Below are positions 1-8,281 of a DNA stretch of 12,810 bases, one piece after another. Made by a program: the position numbers and the translations under genes. The notes under the pieces were generated by a model, which had not been told where the DNA came from, did not search any database, and saw only the letters and a program-made list of their open reading frames with translations. Source of the DNA: Gracilaria caudata (lineage: Eukaryota > Rhodophyta > Florideophyceae > Gracilariales > Gracilariaceae); assembly GCA_030374735.1 (NCBI GenBank), contig JASCIV010000757.1, positions 1-12,810 of the forward strand. The letters run 5' to 3'. Within the stretch, counting starts at the first letter, position 1. Each line of letters opens with the position of its first letter.

Positions 1-691
1 GAGCAGATTGAGCGGATGCCAGCGAGTGACGCAGCGCGTTTGCGCGCAGTCGACGGCTCGCGGGCGTGGTACCGTGCGGAACGTGTGGCATGGCGGCCAC
101 AGAAGCCACCAGGCTCATGTACGCGACGAACTGCGCTTTCAAGGCGTCGCGCCACGACAGCGTGCGCGCATAGGCGTTATCGTTGGCTGCATGGTACGCG
201 AGCGCGGCCTCCACAATGGCGGCGTAGAACGACTGACCCACCTGAAGCGGCGAGCGATCGGCGCTCGCCCACTCCAGAAGCAGCTTGTGACATGCCAACA
301 CGTTCTTGTGCACGGAGGCGCGCAGCGCGGGCGGCACGTTGGCCGACCTGAACTCCGCGGCGCGGCGGAACAGCTGCAACGCGAGATGAAGCTCACTTTC
401 GTTGCGCGCTTGCTTGGCGCGGTTGTACGCCAATACGCCGCGCTCGCGCAGATTGTCCACCTGCAGCGAGGCCTCGGGCGGCTGAGGCTGGCGCAGCGGC
501 GGGCGCGGCGGCGGTGGCGGGGAGAACGAAGTGTCTGCTCGCGCACGCGAGTGAGAGGGCGGCGACCATGATGGCTCCCGCGCTCTGGCGGAGTGCGAGC
601 GGCCGGCGTTGCGCGGGGACTGTGGCCTCGACGGAGGCGGAGACACTGAGTTGTGCGAAGGGTCGGGCATTGAGGACGAGCCGCAGCCCAT
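1..691 (-). CDS. Partial hypothetical protein, dual-acylation N-terminus plus TPR-like helical region (3' end missing)
   Basis: I do not recognise the family. Reading the minus strand from the ATG at 691 gives 230 residues with no stop before the left edge, so the C-terminus is missing. The protein starts MGCGSS: Gly2 and a small residue at position 6 fit N-myristoylation, and Cys3 fits palmitoylation, suggesting membrane attachment (inference). Residues 7-75 are Ser/Pro/Arg-rich and probably disordered, including a run of five prolines near 59-63. From about residue 78 the sequence becomes helical: 78-115 looks like a TPR/MIT-type helix pair (LAYNRAK...LHLALQLFRRAAEF), followed by more helices to about 200. 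This frame has plausible protein character, whereas overlapping frames read as Arg-rich low complexity. The gene lies tandem with and downstream of the uridine phosphorylase gene, 231 nt away. Confidence 0.6.
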   Translation of the reverse strand, partial: MGCGSSSMPDPSHNSVSPPPSRPQSPRNAGRSHSARAREPSWSPPSHSRARADTSFSPPPPPRPPLRQPQPPEASLQVDNLRERGVLAYNRAKQARNESELHLALQLFRRAAEFRSANVPPALRASVHKNVLACHKLLLEWASADRSPLQVGQSFYAAIVEAALAYHAANDNAYARTLSWRDALKAQFVAYMSLVASVAAMPHVPHGTTPASRRLRANALRHSLASAQSA

Positions 692-834
692 GCTCACTTG
701 CAATATGCAAATTGGAGTCGCTCAGCGAGCGGAGCAACGGCGGCGTGGCGCGCGGGGGACGTTTCGAGTTTACGACGTTAGTAGTGCAAGATGATTGAGG
801 AGCACAACGGTAATACGCGGGCCCGAGGGCTCGT

Positions 835-855
835 GTGCTGCGTGCTGCGTGCTGC
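835..855. repeat. Three tandem 7-nt repeats (gtgctgc)
   Basis: Three perfect copies of gtgctgc stand head to tail in the 231-nt gap between the uridine phosphorylase stop and the start of the acylated protein. The gap must hold the 3' end of the first gene and the promoter of the second. No function is evident. Confidence 0.6.
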
Positions 856-922
856 GCACTGACGCGGCCGCGCGCGCGCTGCGTGGCGTGGACTAAGTAA
901 GGTTATCGCTCGTACAACGGAG

Positions 923-1813
923 TTAACGAGAGTGCAATGCGCTGTTCGCTTGCACAAAGCGTACCACCAGTTCGATGCAACGCTGTTCGAACGCCGCCAG
1001 CGTTTTGCTGTCGTCGGTGGGCGTTTCGAACTGCAGTCGGTCCACCAGCACCACGCACACAACCGCGCTCGGAACGTTCATTCGGGTGGAGAACGCCGCC
1101 AGCGCCAGACTTTCCATCTCCACGTTGACCACGCCGGCGCCCCGACATCGTTCGAAGAAGCTCAATTTGTCCTGCTGAGCGTACGGAACGAACGCTCCGT
1201 CCTGTCTGCCTTGTGCGATGTGGAACGTTTCGGCGCACAGCGTGTCACCGGAGATGCAGTTATCGGCGAACATGTGCTGCGCGCTTTGCAGAAGAGACTG
1301 CGTGAGAGCGTTGTCAAGCTGCGCGTGGTAGCGCACATCTTGTCCCAAAACAAACATGCGCAGCGAGGGAGTGAGATCTCCGGCTAGAGTGCGACGTGTG
1401 ACAACCAAAGTGCCAGGCTCCACTCCGAGTCCGCCACAACTGCCGAGTCGGATGAAACACCAATTTGAGGCTTGCGCCGCGTTTAGAGCCAGGTAAATCT
1501 CGTGCAGTAACACGTCTATGGAGCCAATGCCAATGCCATGCGCCGCAATCAGCACGGACGGCACAGGTTGTAGCACAAGATACCGATCGGTGCGACAAAA
1601 GTTGCGCGGCGCTGCAGAGCAGAATGCTTGTGCTATCTTGCGAGCGCGATGGGGGGAGCCGCACAGAATGACGTGAGTGACTGCATTGAGATGTTCACAC
1701 AGATACGACGTGTCTGCTGGCAGACGGTACCCCAAATGAAGCAGGATGTGCTCATTGAAGTGCTGTGTTGGCAAGCAGTCGCTTCTGCGTTGACGATGCG
1801 GATCAGCGGGCAT
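923..1813 (-). CDS. UPP1: Uridine phosphorylase (eukaryotic UPP1/UPP2 type)
   Basis: Catalyses uridine + phosphate <-> uracil + ribose-1-phosphate in the cytosolic pyrimidine salvage pathway. The 296-residue length matches the animal enzyme (about 310). Family motifs appear in order: CGSPHR (51-56) and TDRY (75-78) with phosphate-contacting arginines; HGIGIGSI (92-99); RLGSCGGLG (122-130) with the third phosphate Arg122; GQGRxDGA-like QGRQDGA (201-207), whose Gln and Arg bind uracil; NVEMES (230-235), which holds the ribose; and VVCVVLVDRL (251-260). All expected ligand residues are present, so the enzyme should be active. The ATG at 1813 is the first Met codon after an in-frame TAA about 48 nt upstream. 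The NP-I family also includes other nucleoside phosphorylases, but the QGRxDG and EMES context points to uridine. It is divergent from eRF3 across a long spacer. Confidence 0.93.
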   Translation of the reverse strand: MPADPHRQRRSDCLPTQHFNEHILLHLGYRLPADTSYLCEHLNAVTHVILCGSPHRARKIAQAFCSAAPRNFCRTDRYLVLQPVPSVLIAAHGIGIGSIDVLLHEIYLALNAAQASNWCFIRLGSCGGLGVEPGTLVVTRRTLAGDLTPSLRMFVLGQDVRYHAQLDNALTQSLLQSAQHMFADNCISGDTLCAETFHIAQGRQDGAFVPYAQQDKLSFFERCRGAGVVNVEMESLALAAFSTRMNVPSAVVCVVLVDRLQFETPTDDSKTLAAFEQRCIELVVRFVQANSALHSR

Positions 1814-1851
1814 TTGAAAGACACGCTTTGAAAATGGGCAACAGTTTGAAA
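1813..1851. repeat. Three TTTGAAA boxes at the uridine phosphorylase start
   Basis: tttgaaa occurs at 1813-1819, 1827-1833 and 1845-1851. The copies begin over the ATG and run into the 5' leader of the uridine phosphorylase gene (TTTCAAA on its sense strand). They could be a leader or promoter element, or chance in an A/T-richer stretch. Confidence 0.35.
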
Positions 1852-3141
1852 CAGATTGTTAGTTTGGAAGAGGTTGCAGCAGTGTGCGAGTTGGTGGCGG
1901 GATAGGCGTGTTTTTGATGGGGGTGTAGCGACGACAGAGGCTCTTGCGTTTATATGTGATGGCCAACGCCAAACGACTGCGTGTTATCGCTGAGAACTTA
2001 CACAGAATGCTCGCATCTGTGGCGTATGCACTGCGCTGAAGGTGAACAATAAATATGGTATGTGTCGTCAACCGTGCACAGATTGCGAAGTGGAAGATGG
2101 CTCAAGTTTGTGCTTTACATGAATATTCGCGTCCCGAATCGCGTCAGGCTGTATGTTCTGTCACCCACACACTCTGTGCGGCGCAGAGTGCGCGTGGACG
2201 TTTGTCCCCAAATCTGCAGCACACAAACAAAAAAGCAGAATCATATTGGCTGCGCGATATGAATCACACACGCACGCCGCTGCGGTGAGTGAGCGCTTTT
2301 CTTCTGCTGCAGCAACAGCACAAAAACGGAACAAGCGTGCTTCTTCACAGCGCTCAAAAGCACAGCAGATTGCAGTCCGCCGAAGCATTACATGCTACTT
2401 ACTGGAGTATCGCTTCACCGTTGCCGGCTTGTGATGACTTACACCCGCAGCATCTCTTGCGACAAAGACACCTTCCCGGCGTCTGGCGGAAGGTGAGCTA
2501 CGTGCCAATGATGCATTGGGCATATGCCTGAACCGCGTAAGCTGAAGAGGGAGGGAGAACCCTCTTACTGTACATTTCATGAAAACTCTGCTGCATCTGA
2601 TGCAAAGCTTCGAAAATGACGACAGCGGCGGCGCGCGCCCGATGCAGTTCTAACACTTTCGAGAGCAACAAGCGTTCTTCACAAAGCGACGACCGTGAAG
2701 TCGGAGTGAGGCCAGGCGAGCAGCAACACAATCACCGGCAAACCCTACCAACGGTGGCGCTTTCGTTTCAACTTCAATGACAGCAGATCTGTCAGCAGAT
2801 CTGTCTCCGAGCGCGTTGCTGACACCTGAACCTCAAGAGTCTGAACCACAAGGGTAAAAAAGGTACCTTCGTACACGTACTTGGTATGACATGCGCACGA
2901 TGCTTTCAATTGCCATTTCGAACAGTAAATTGCACCCCCCCGCCCCCTGTCACACGTGCGTCCATCAACTTTCGGAACAAGCGCGCAGCGCCTCGCCGGT
3001 GGCAACCAGAGATGCTGTTGTACTATCCTACCGACTGCGCCCCCCCCGCCCGCGCTACAAGTCCGCGCCGCGCCGCCTCTCCCAACCCCCGGCTCTCGCC
3101 ATCGTCTTCTCTCCTCGTGCCGCCCACAACAGCTGCTCATC
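1814..3141. other. Divergent intergenic region, no confident gene
   Basis: This separates the divergent uridine phosphorylase and eRF3 genes and should hold both promoters. It is less GC-rich than the flanks. Small reading frames exist but none resembles a known family: an ATG frame at 2055-2288 (+, 77 residues) that ends at a GTGAGT donor-like site; a short ATG frame at 2433-2493 (+) running into GTGAGC; an ATG frame at 2522-2617 (+, 31 residues); and a helical-looking frame at 2498-2731 (-). A CTAAC branch-like site lies at 2650-2654, so a small spliced gene cannot be excluded. From about 3040 to the eRF3 ATG the plus strand is strongly pyrimidine-rich, probably the eRF3 5' leader. Confidence 0.5.
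2781..2804. repeat. 12-nt perfect tandem duplication
   Basis: cagcagatctgt is present twice in direct succession, about 340 nt upstream of the eRF3 start codon. It looks like a recent small duplication. No regulatory role can be assigned. Confidence 0.7.
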
Positions 3142-4827
3142 ATGAATCCGCAAGCGAGCGAATTCATTCCATCCTGGCTGGCCACCACCGCCTCCCAGCC
3201 GCCGCCGCCCCCGCCGCAGCAGCAGCAACAGCCGCCGCAGACACAGAGCTCGTGGGAGGATGAGGACGCCGCCCCCGCTTCCACCGAGCCCCCCGTACAG
3301 CAAATGGCCGCCGCAAAGATCTCGGAGGGGCCCGTTCCACTTCCCGCTCCCAGTCCACCCGAGGGCGCGCCCAAGCAAAACAAGGCTGTTTCTCGTGCCA
3401 GCGCGGAGAAGTCGTCGCGCCCCGAGAAAGTGGACGAAGCCAAAGGTAACCACGACGCCAAGGCGGACGCGAACCACTTCGATTCGTCCAAGGTCGATTT
3501 GGATGAGAAGAAGCCGCTCAACGTGGTACTACTCGGTCATGTCGACGCTGGCAAGAGCACCATATCCGGGCATTTGCTCGTCCTCACGGGCAATGTGGAC
3601 GAGCGAACCATGGAGAAGTACGAGAAGGAGGCAAAGGCTCTGAATCGCGAGAGCTGGAAATTCGCTTTTGCCCTGGATACCTCGGAACAGGAGAGAGAAA
3701 AGGGAAAGACCGAGGAGTGTGGTCAAGCCAGCTTCACCACGGAGACGCGACGATTCACTATCCTCGATGCGCCTGGTCATAAGAACTACGTACCTCATAT
3801 GATAGGAGGTGCGTCTCAGGCAGACATCGGAATTTTGGTCATTTCAGCGAGAAAGGGAGAGTTTGAGACCGGCTTTGAAAGGGGAGGCCAAACAAGGGAG
3901 CATGCCATGTTGGCTAAAACATCCGGCGTTCGACAGATGGTTGTCGTTATCAACAAGCTGGATGATCCAAGTGTCATCAACCCTGATGGATCGTGGAGCC
4001 AAGAGCGCTTCATGGAATGCAAGAAGAAGCTTGAACCCTATCTTAAGAACGTCGGTTGGAACCCGAAGGGCCTGGTGTGGATCCCCGTTTCAGGTTTGAC
4101 AGGAGATAACCTCAAGAACAAGCCTACCAAAGCTACATGCCCATGGTACGATGGTGAGTCGCTGCTCGACACACTAGAACATTTGCGCCCCCCGGAGCGT
4201 CTTCTAAACGGGCCCGTTAAAATGCCAATCTCGGAGAAGCACAAGGAGATGGGTACGATGGTCATGGGTAAGCTGGAGTCGGGAGTCATTCAAGTGAATG
4301 ATTCTCTTGTCATGATGCCGAATCGAGTGGAAGTAATGGTTGACTCCGTTCAGCTGGAGGGCTCTACAGCTCAGGCTGCAGAGCCGGGTGACGTCGTTCG
4401 GCTTCGCTTGAAAGGAGTAGATGAAGAAGATGTTCGAGTAGGTTTCGTGCTGTGTTCACCGCGAAATTTAGTTTCGTACACAAGTTCGTTTATCGCAAAG
4501 TTGATGATTCTGGAGCACAAGAGCATCATTTGCGCAGGCTATTCGGCTGTGATTCACCTCCACGCAGCCGTTGAAGAAGTTATTATTGATCAGTTGCTCG
4601 CCGAGCTCAACAGAGCTGGAAAGGCGAAACAAAAACATCCCAAGTTTGTGAAACCCGGGATGAAATGTTTGGCGCGGCTTAGAACTACACAACCTGTTTG
4701 TGTGGAACCATACGATGTCTTCCCGCAACTGGGTCGGTTCATGATCCGAGATGAAGGGAAGACAATTGCAGTTGGAACAGTTGCTAGATTGCAATCGGAT
4801 TCAGCAGCTTCAAAGGCAGGCGGATAA
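3142..4827 (+). CDS. SUP35: Eukaryotic peptide chain release factor GTP-binding subunit eRF3
   Basis: GTPase partner of eRF1 that drives stop-codon-dependent peptide release in the cytosol. The 561-residue product starts with a PAM2-like motif, NPQASEFIP (2-10), which in eRF3 binds the MLLE domain of poly(A)-binding protein. Residues 15-120 are Pro/Gln-rich then charged and disordered. The EF1A-like GTPase follows: G1 GHVDAGKST (132-140), switch-I Thr190, G3 DAPGH (209-213), G4 NKLD (271-274), G5 SGL. Beta-barrel domains 2 and 3 span about 357-555 and contain the eRF3 signature GRFMIRDEGKT (531-541). The FETGF...GGQTREHAMLAK stretch is also typical. The ATG at 3142 is chosen because it puts PAM2 at the N-terminus; the frame is open further upstream but lacks another ATG. 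After Thr190 the sequence is EECGQ instead of the usual VEVGR. HBS1 and EF1A are less likely. Confidence 0.97.
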   Translation: MNPQASEFIPSWLATTASQPPPPPPQQQQQPPQTQSSWEDEDAAPASTEPPVQQMAAAKISEGPVPLPAPSPPEGAPKQNKAVSRASAEKSSRPEKVDEAKGNHDAKADANHFDSSKVDLDEKKPLNVVLLGHVDAGKSTISGHLLVLTGNVDERTMEKYEKEAKALNRESWKFAFALDTSEQEREKGKTEECGQASFTTETRRFTILDAPGHKNYVPHMIGGASQADIGILVISARKGEFETGFERGGQTREHAMLAKTSGVRQMVVVINKLDDPSVINPDGSWSQERFMECKKKLEPYLKNVGWNPKGLVWIPVSGLTGDNLKNKPTKATCPWYDGESLLDTLEHLRPPERLLNGPVKMPISEKHKEMGTMVMGKLESGVIQVNDSLVMMPNRVEVMVDSVQLEGSTAQAAEPGDVVRLRLKGVDEEDVRVGFVLCSPRNLVSYTSSFIAKLMILEHKSIICAGYSAVIHLHAAVEEVIIDQLLAELNRAGKAKQKHPKFVKPGMKCLARLRTTQPVCVEPYDVFPQLGRFMIRDEGKTIAVGTVARLQSDSAASKAGG

Positions 4828-5375
4828 TCCCCGAGAATGCCTCTGTACAAGCAAAGAAGCAACTCAACTGCGTGCCGCGATCGTTTTTGATTTTCAAGAA
4901 TGCGCGGGTTGAGATGGTGATGTTTCCCATCCACGCCCAGTTACGCAGATAAGCATACCAGTTTCGCATATCATCAAGGCAATAATAGTCAAGGCAATAG
5001 CGAGTCCGAGCTCATCACGGTACTAGAGGTGCGCGTTTGTTTGCTTCGACGACCTGAACTTGAGTCAGAAGCGGAGTAGGGTTCGTACGAAAGAACAAAT
5101 CTAATTCAGTCGTTGGTGCACTGTACTCTAGAGAAGTAGAGAAGGTTCTTGGCGGTATACTCCACGTAGACCTCAACATAAACTACTACGAAGCGTCTTG
5201 TACGACAAAAACATCAATCAACCTTAATCCCAGCGTTAACAGAAGCCCCAACGTTTACAACGATTGCCGCCTTCAAAATAGCAATATGAATAATCCTTCC
5301 AAACCTTCCTAGAGGCTCGCCTTTGTCTTGGAAACCAGTCATCGACCACCCATCTTGTCTTGATTGTTCATCGAG
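4828..5375. other. Convergent intergenic region between eRF3 and DPH1
   Basis: Both flanking genes end here. The stretch is A/T-richer than most of the window and has no convincing reading frame, tRNA or canonical AATAAA on either strand. A short direct repeat, aaggcaata, occurs near 4977 and 4992. It probably holds only 3' untranslated and terminator sequence. Confidence 0.6.
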
Positions 5376-6650
5376 TTATGTTTTCCCTTCTTTGTAGTAG
5401 TTGGACCATTCACCTCCCTTTTTCGAGTAGAAATCCATCGGGTAAACCTCTCTCCATTCTGTCTTACCCAGCGCAACATGCGCTTCGTACGTAGTTAGTA
5501 GTGGTCGCTTCCCATAGCCGTGTCCCCAGTCGATGCTTAATCGCGGACAGGCAATCTGCACCCAGGCTTCCACGCCGGATTGTTCCAGCTTCTGGATCTT
5601 CGCCGGCGTTATTTCTGAAAGAAGAACAACGAAACAGCTGCGTGATTTTTCAGCCATCAACTTCAACACGCGCTCAAGAATCTTTGGCGAGCCCTGTCGA
5701 CCAAGCGTACCCAAAATGACGCCAAACCTTTGTGCGCTGCTCGCCTCGTCGACAGCCTTTCGCCGCAGAGCGCGCATTTCGGCGTGATCGTACGTCTCTT
5801 CAGTGAGTCTCTTCGAGTATGGGTCGTAGCGCAGTGAGCGCAAATGTGGGTTCGCGATCATTGCGCTCTCAAGGTGGAAGCGGCCATCACCGACGTACAC
5901 AAGCACATCCACGCCGTCAATCTTGGGAGATGTGCAGCCAAGAAGCTCACCAGGTGACAAGGGCTTGGCCTGCGGAACGCACACATGGCGAAAGTGATGT
6001 CGGATCTCGTCCGCGAGTTGATGAACGCTATCGACAAACTGAATGGTACCCACTAGCGCCAGGCTGGTTTCACGCGAAAAGTTTTGCAACAGACACTCTT
6101 TCAGGTGAGTGGCGTCAAACGCAATATGCACGAAGACGTAAAGCGTGGGGATGACCGTTTGTTGAACGGGCACCAGACAACTGTGACCGTAATGAACAAG
6201 CAAATCGCAGCCGAGCGCGCGCGCGGATAAGTCGTCCACGCAGCAAGCTCCGTACGTGACGTCGCCGAGAATGACGGTGTCCACGGCAGTGTGGCGACGC
6301 AGAATGTCGCCAATGGTGGTGGCATACATGGACAGCCCGTCCGGCATTTGCAACGCCACGCGCGTGGCGCTGAGCTGGCGAATTCGGTGGATGGTCTTGG
6401 GCAGTTCGAACGAGTAATTTGAGGGCAACGGCTCGCAATCTTTGCGCAGCTGCGGATCGTTGAGCAGCGACGGCGGCACTTGAGTGAATCTCGGCCGCGC
6501 CTTTGGCGGCGCCTTCGCGGTGAGCGTTTTGGCAGACGCAGACGCGGGTGAGGAAGACTGGGCTGCGTCGGATGCGGCGTTGCGTCGAAGCCCCTTTCCG
6601 ACGAAGCGACCCTCTCGACGCGGCCGCGGTGGCGGCTGGGGCGGCTCCAT
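5376..6650 (-). CDS. DPH1: Diphthamide synthase subunit DPH1 (2-(3-amino-3-carboxypropyl)histidine synthase)
   Basis: With DPH2 it performs the first step of diphthamide synthesis, moving the 3-amino-3-carboxypropyl group of S-adenosylmethionine to a histidine of eEF2 by non-canonical radical chemistry. From the ATG at 6650 the product has 424 residues. After a basic, Pro-rich N-terminus (1-60) it follows the family throughout: LPSNYSFELPKTI (75-87), ALQMPDGL, GDVTYGACCVDD, LVHYGHSCLVP, KPLSPGELLGCTSP, GDGRFHLESAMIANP, GTLGRQGSPKILE, QIACPRLSIDWG and YPMDFYS. The three 4Fe-4S cysteines are Cys136 (first Cys of GACC), Cys239 (LGCTSP) and Cys368 (ACPRL). An upstream in-frame ATG at 6902 would add 84 residues of unlikely composition lying in the divergent promoter, so I prefer 6650. 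These motifs mark DPH1 rather than DPH2. Confidence 0.96.
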   Translation of the reverse strand: MEPPQPPPRPRREGRFVGKGLRRNAASDAAQSSSPASASAKTLTAKAPPKARPRFTQVPPSLLNDPQLRKDCEPLPSNYSFELPKTIHRIRQLSATRVALQMPDGLSMYATTIGDILRRHTAVDTVILGDVTYGACCVDDLSARALGCDLLVHYGHSCLVPVQQTVIPTLYVFVHIAFDATHLKECLLQNFSRETSLALVGTIQFVDSVHQLADEIRHHFRHVCVPQAKPLSPGELLGCTSPKIDGVDVLVYVGDGRFHLESAMIANPHLRSLRYDPYSKRLTEETYDHAEMRALRRKAVDEASSAQRFGVILGTLGRQGSPKILERVLKLMAEKSRSCFVVLLSEITPAKIQKLEQSGVEAWVQIACPRLSIDWGHGYGKRPLLTTYEAHVALGKTEWREVYPMDFYSKKGGEWSNYYKEGKT

Positions 6651-7047
6651 TGCGCAGCCGTGCTCGAGCCGGCGGCGACCCCCGGCGAGTCTTTTCGCGC
6701 TGTCGGTGTGTGCGCGAGCTGCACCGTCACCAGTGGTGTGACTCACCTCGTCCGACGTGCACCGGCGTGTTGTCGGATCAAGCCACGGCGCGCGGCAGCC
6801 ACGCGCACGCGTGGCACACGCGTCCACGTGCGCGCTCAGCGTGATGCAACGGCAAGCAGCAACGAATTGTGCGCTGCTGCAGCGCTCCGTCCGAGCCTCC
6901 ATGGCACGTCACGCGCCATCATCCCGACATGCCGAGGTCGCCGCGCCCGCACCAACTCCGCAGCTGCTCCCCACGCGCCCGCAACAGCTGCCCGAGCCAC
7001 CGCCGCCTCGCCGCCGTCCCGCGCACACGCACCGCAGCCGCCGAAAG
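6651..7047. promoter_or_regulatory. Divergent promoter region between DPH1 and the IAH1-like gene
   Basis: The two genes are transcribed away from each other, so this very GC-rich segment should hold both promoters and leaders. It contains a CACGTG palindrome at about 6822-6827 amid several cacgcg/cgcgtg repeats, but no TATA box. In-frame extensions of both neighbours run into it (DPH1 to an ATG at 6902, the esterase to ATGs at 6844 and 6901), so part could be N-terminal coding sequence. Confidence 0.5.
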
Positions 7048-8067
7048 ATGATGTCCGCCACGCCGGAGAGGGAAGCGCTGTCTCAGCCCCCGCCGCCACC
7101 ACAGCCGCCTCTGTCGCTGTCGGACCCGCCGTTCCAACCTCCGCCCGCCACGCCGCCATTACCGCAAATCGTGCACGGCATCGACCCGGGCGACGATTCT
7201 GCCGACGAATCGCAGTCGTCGCTGCTGCGAGACTCCATGGCAGACGTGTTCTCCACCCTGTCCGCGCGCGTGTCGCGAGCTGTGCGTCTCAACAAGTCGC
7301 CGTCCCCTCTTTCCAGGACCAAGGGCGAACACACCTTCTCACAGCTGCCATCAGTGCTGCTGTTCGGCGACAGCATCACCGAGCAATCCGTGCTCAGCTC
7401 ACATCAAAACGCGCCCGGCTGGAGCGCGCTACTTCGCGAAGCGTACAGCGCGCGAGTGGAGGTGTTTGTACGAGGCTTCTCCGGCTACAACACGCGCTGG
7501 GCTCTTCACGTGTTTCCGCGAGTGATCGAACCTTTTCGCAACGTCGACACGCTCGCGCTTCAGACGGTGGTCATCTTCTTTGGCGCGAACGATGCCACAA
7601 CGCCCACATGCGCGCAGCACGTGCCGCTGGACTCGTACGCGCACAACCTTGCGGCGCTGGTTGACACCGTCAAAACGCTGCCGTCCAAACCGGTGCCGGT
7701 GCTTGTGACGCCGCCGGCGCTCGGAAGGTCGCGTCATGCCGTCGATGACAACCGGCGCGTGGAGCTCACGGCCAAGTACGCTGAGGCGTGTGTGGAGACA
7801 GGTCGACGGCTGGGGGTGCCAGTGGTGGACCTCCATGCCGCCATGGTGGGGCGTGCGTGCGACGATGAGGGCGTTGACGTGTTCCTGGCGGATGGCTTGC
7901 ATCTTGCGCCGGAGGGAAACCGTCTGGTGTACGATCTTCTGGCCGAGGTGTTTGCGGAGTGTGTGCCGGAAGTATGTCCAAGAAATGCCAACCCATCGTA
8001 TCCGCACTGGAGGGAGATTGACCCTGACCACCCCGCCGAAATTCTAGGCGATACTCCCCTGATGTAG
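7048..8067 (+). CDS. IAH1: SGNH/GDSL esterase, isoamyl acetate-hydrolysing esterase type
   Basis: Serine esterase related to yeast IAH1, which hydrolyses short-chain acetate esters; the true substrate here is unknown. Starting from the ATG at 7048 (A at -3) gives 339 residues. Block I FGDSIT carries nucleophile Ser109; block II RGFSGYNTRWAL carries oxyanion Gly146; block III FGAND carries Asn181; block V DGLHLAPEGN carries Asp282 and His285. The RGF-GY-RWAL string and the C-terminal YPHWRE element are IAH1-like. The catalytic domain begins near residue 100, whereas yeast and human enzymes (about 240-250 residues) start almost directly with it. The extra N-terminus is Pro-rich then acidic. Other possible starts are ATG 6844, 6901 and 7237; the last gives 276 residues, closest to family size. 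It is convergent with the TPR gene. Confidence 0.9.
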   Translation: MMSATPEREALSQPPPPPQPPLSLSDPPFQPPPATPPLPQIVHGIDPGDDSADESQSSLLRDSMADVFSTLSARVSRAVRLNKSPSPLSRTKGEHTFSQLPSVLLFGDSITEQSVLSSHQNAPGWSALLREAYSARVEVFVRGFSGYNTRWALHVFPRVIEPFRNVDTLALQTVVIFFGANDATTPTCAQHVPLDSYAHNLAALVDTVKTLPSKPVPVLVTPPALGRSRHAVDDNRRVELTAKYAEACVETGRRLGVPVVDLHAAMVGRACDDEGVDVFLADGLHLAPEGNRLVYDLLAEVFAECVPEVCPRNANPSYPHWREIDPDHPAEILGDTPLM

Positions 8068-8112
8068 ACACAAGTCGACGTCCGCCTAAGCCCCTTTTTT
8101 TGTCGCTAGCTG

Positions 8113-8118
8113 TTTATT
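8113..8118 (-). terminator. Candidate polyadenylation signal AATAAA for the TPR gene
   Basis: AATAAA on the minus strand, about 165 nt beyond the TPR gene stop at 8282. It is the only canonical hexamer between the convergent TPR and IAH1-like genes. The same 214-nt gap has a T-tract at about 8094-8101 just after the esterase stop. Confidence 0.4.
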
Positions 8119-8281
8119 GTTACGGGTCGGTCGGACTTTTGACACATTATTATTGTTACTTGCAGCAAACGTTGAGCAGAAATTAACTTCCTTCTAGCAC
8201 TAAGAACTTGTTACGCTCACCTGCTTCCTTCTTCTCTGTGTACTCGTTGCGAGATACGCAAGAAGGGCGGCATGACGCAGC

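Noticed and set aside
8..571. Plus-strand 187-residue open frame
   Set aside because: It starts at a TTG, is Arg-rich and has no domain character; it mirrors the acylated protein on the other strand.
705..712. Octamer ATTTGCAT (minus strand) just upstream of the acylated protein
   Set aside because: A single 8-mer outside animals has no assignable factor; chance is likely.
2745..3521. Minus-strand 258-residue open frame
   Set aside because: It lies antisense to the Pro/Gln-rich start of eRF3, and its poly-Gly and poly-Cys runs are the reverse of those codons.
6651..6902. 84-residue N-terminal extension of DPH1
   Set aside because: It is Arg/Cys-rich, not conserved in the family as I know it, and lies in the divergent promoter.
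6660..7664. Plus-strand 334-residue open frame
   Set aside because: It is out of frame with the esterase and has no family motifs.
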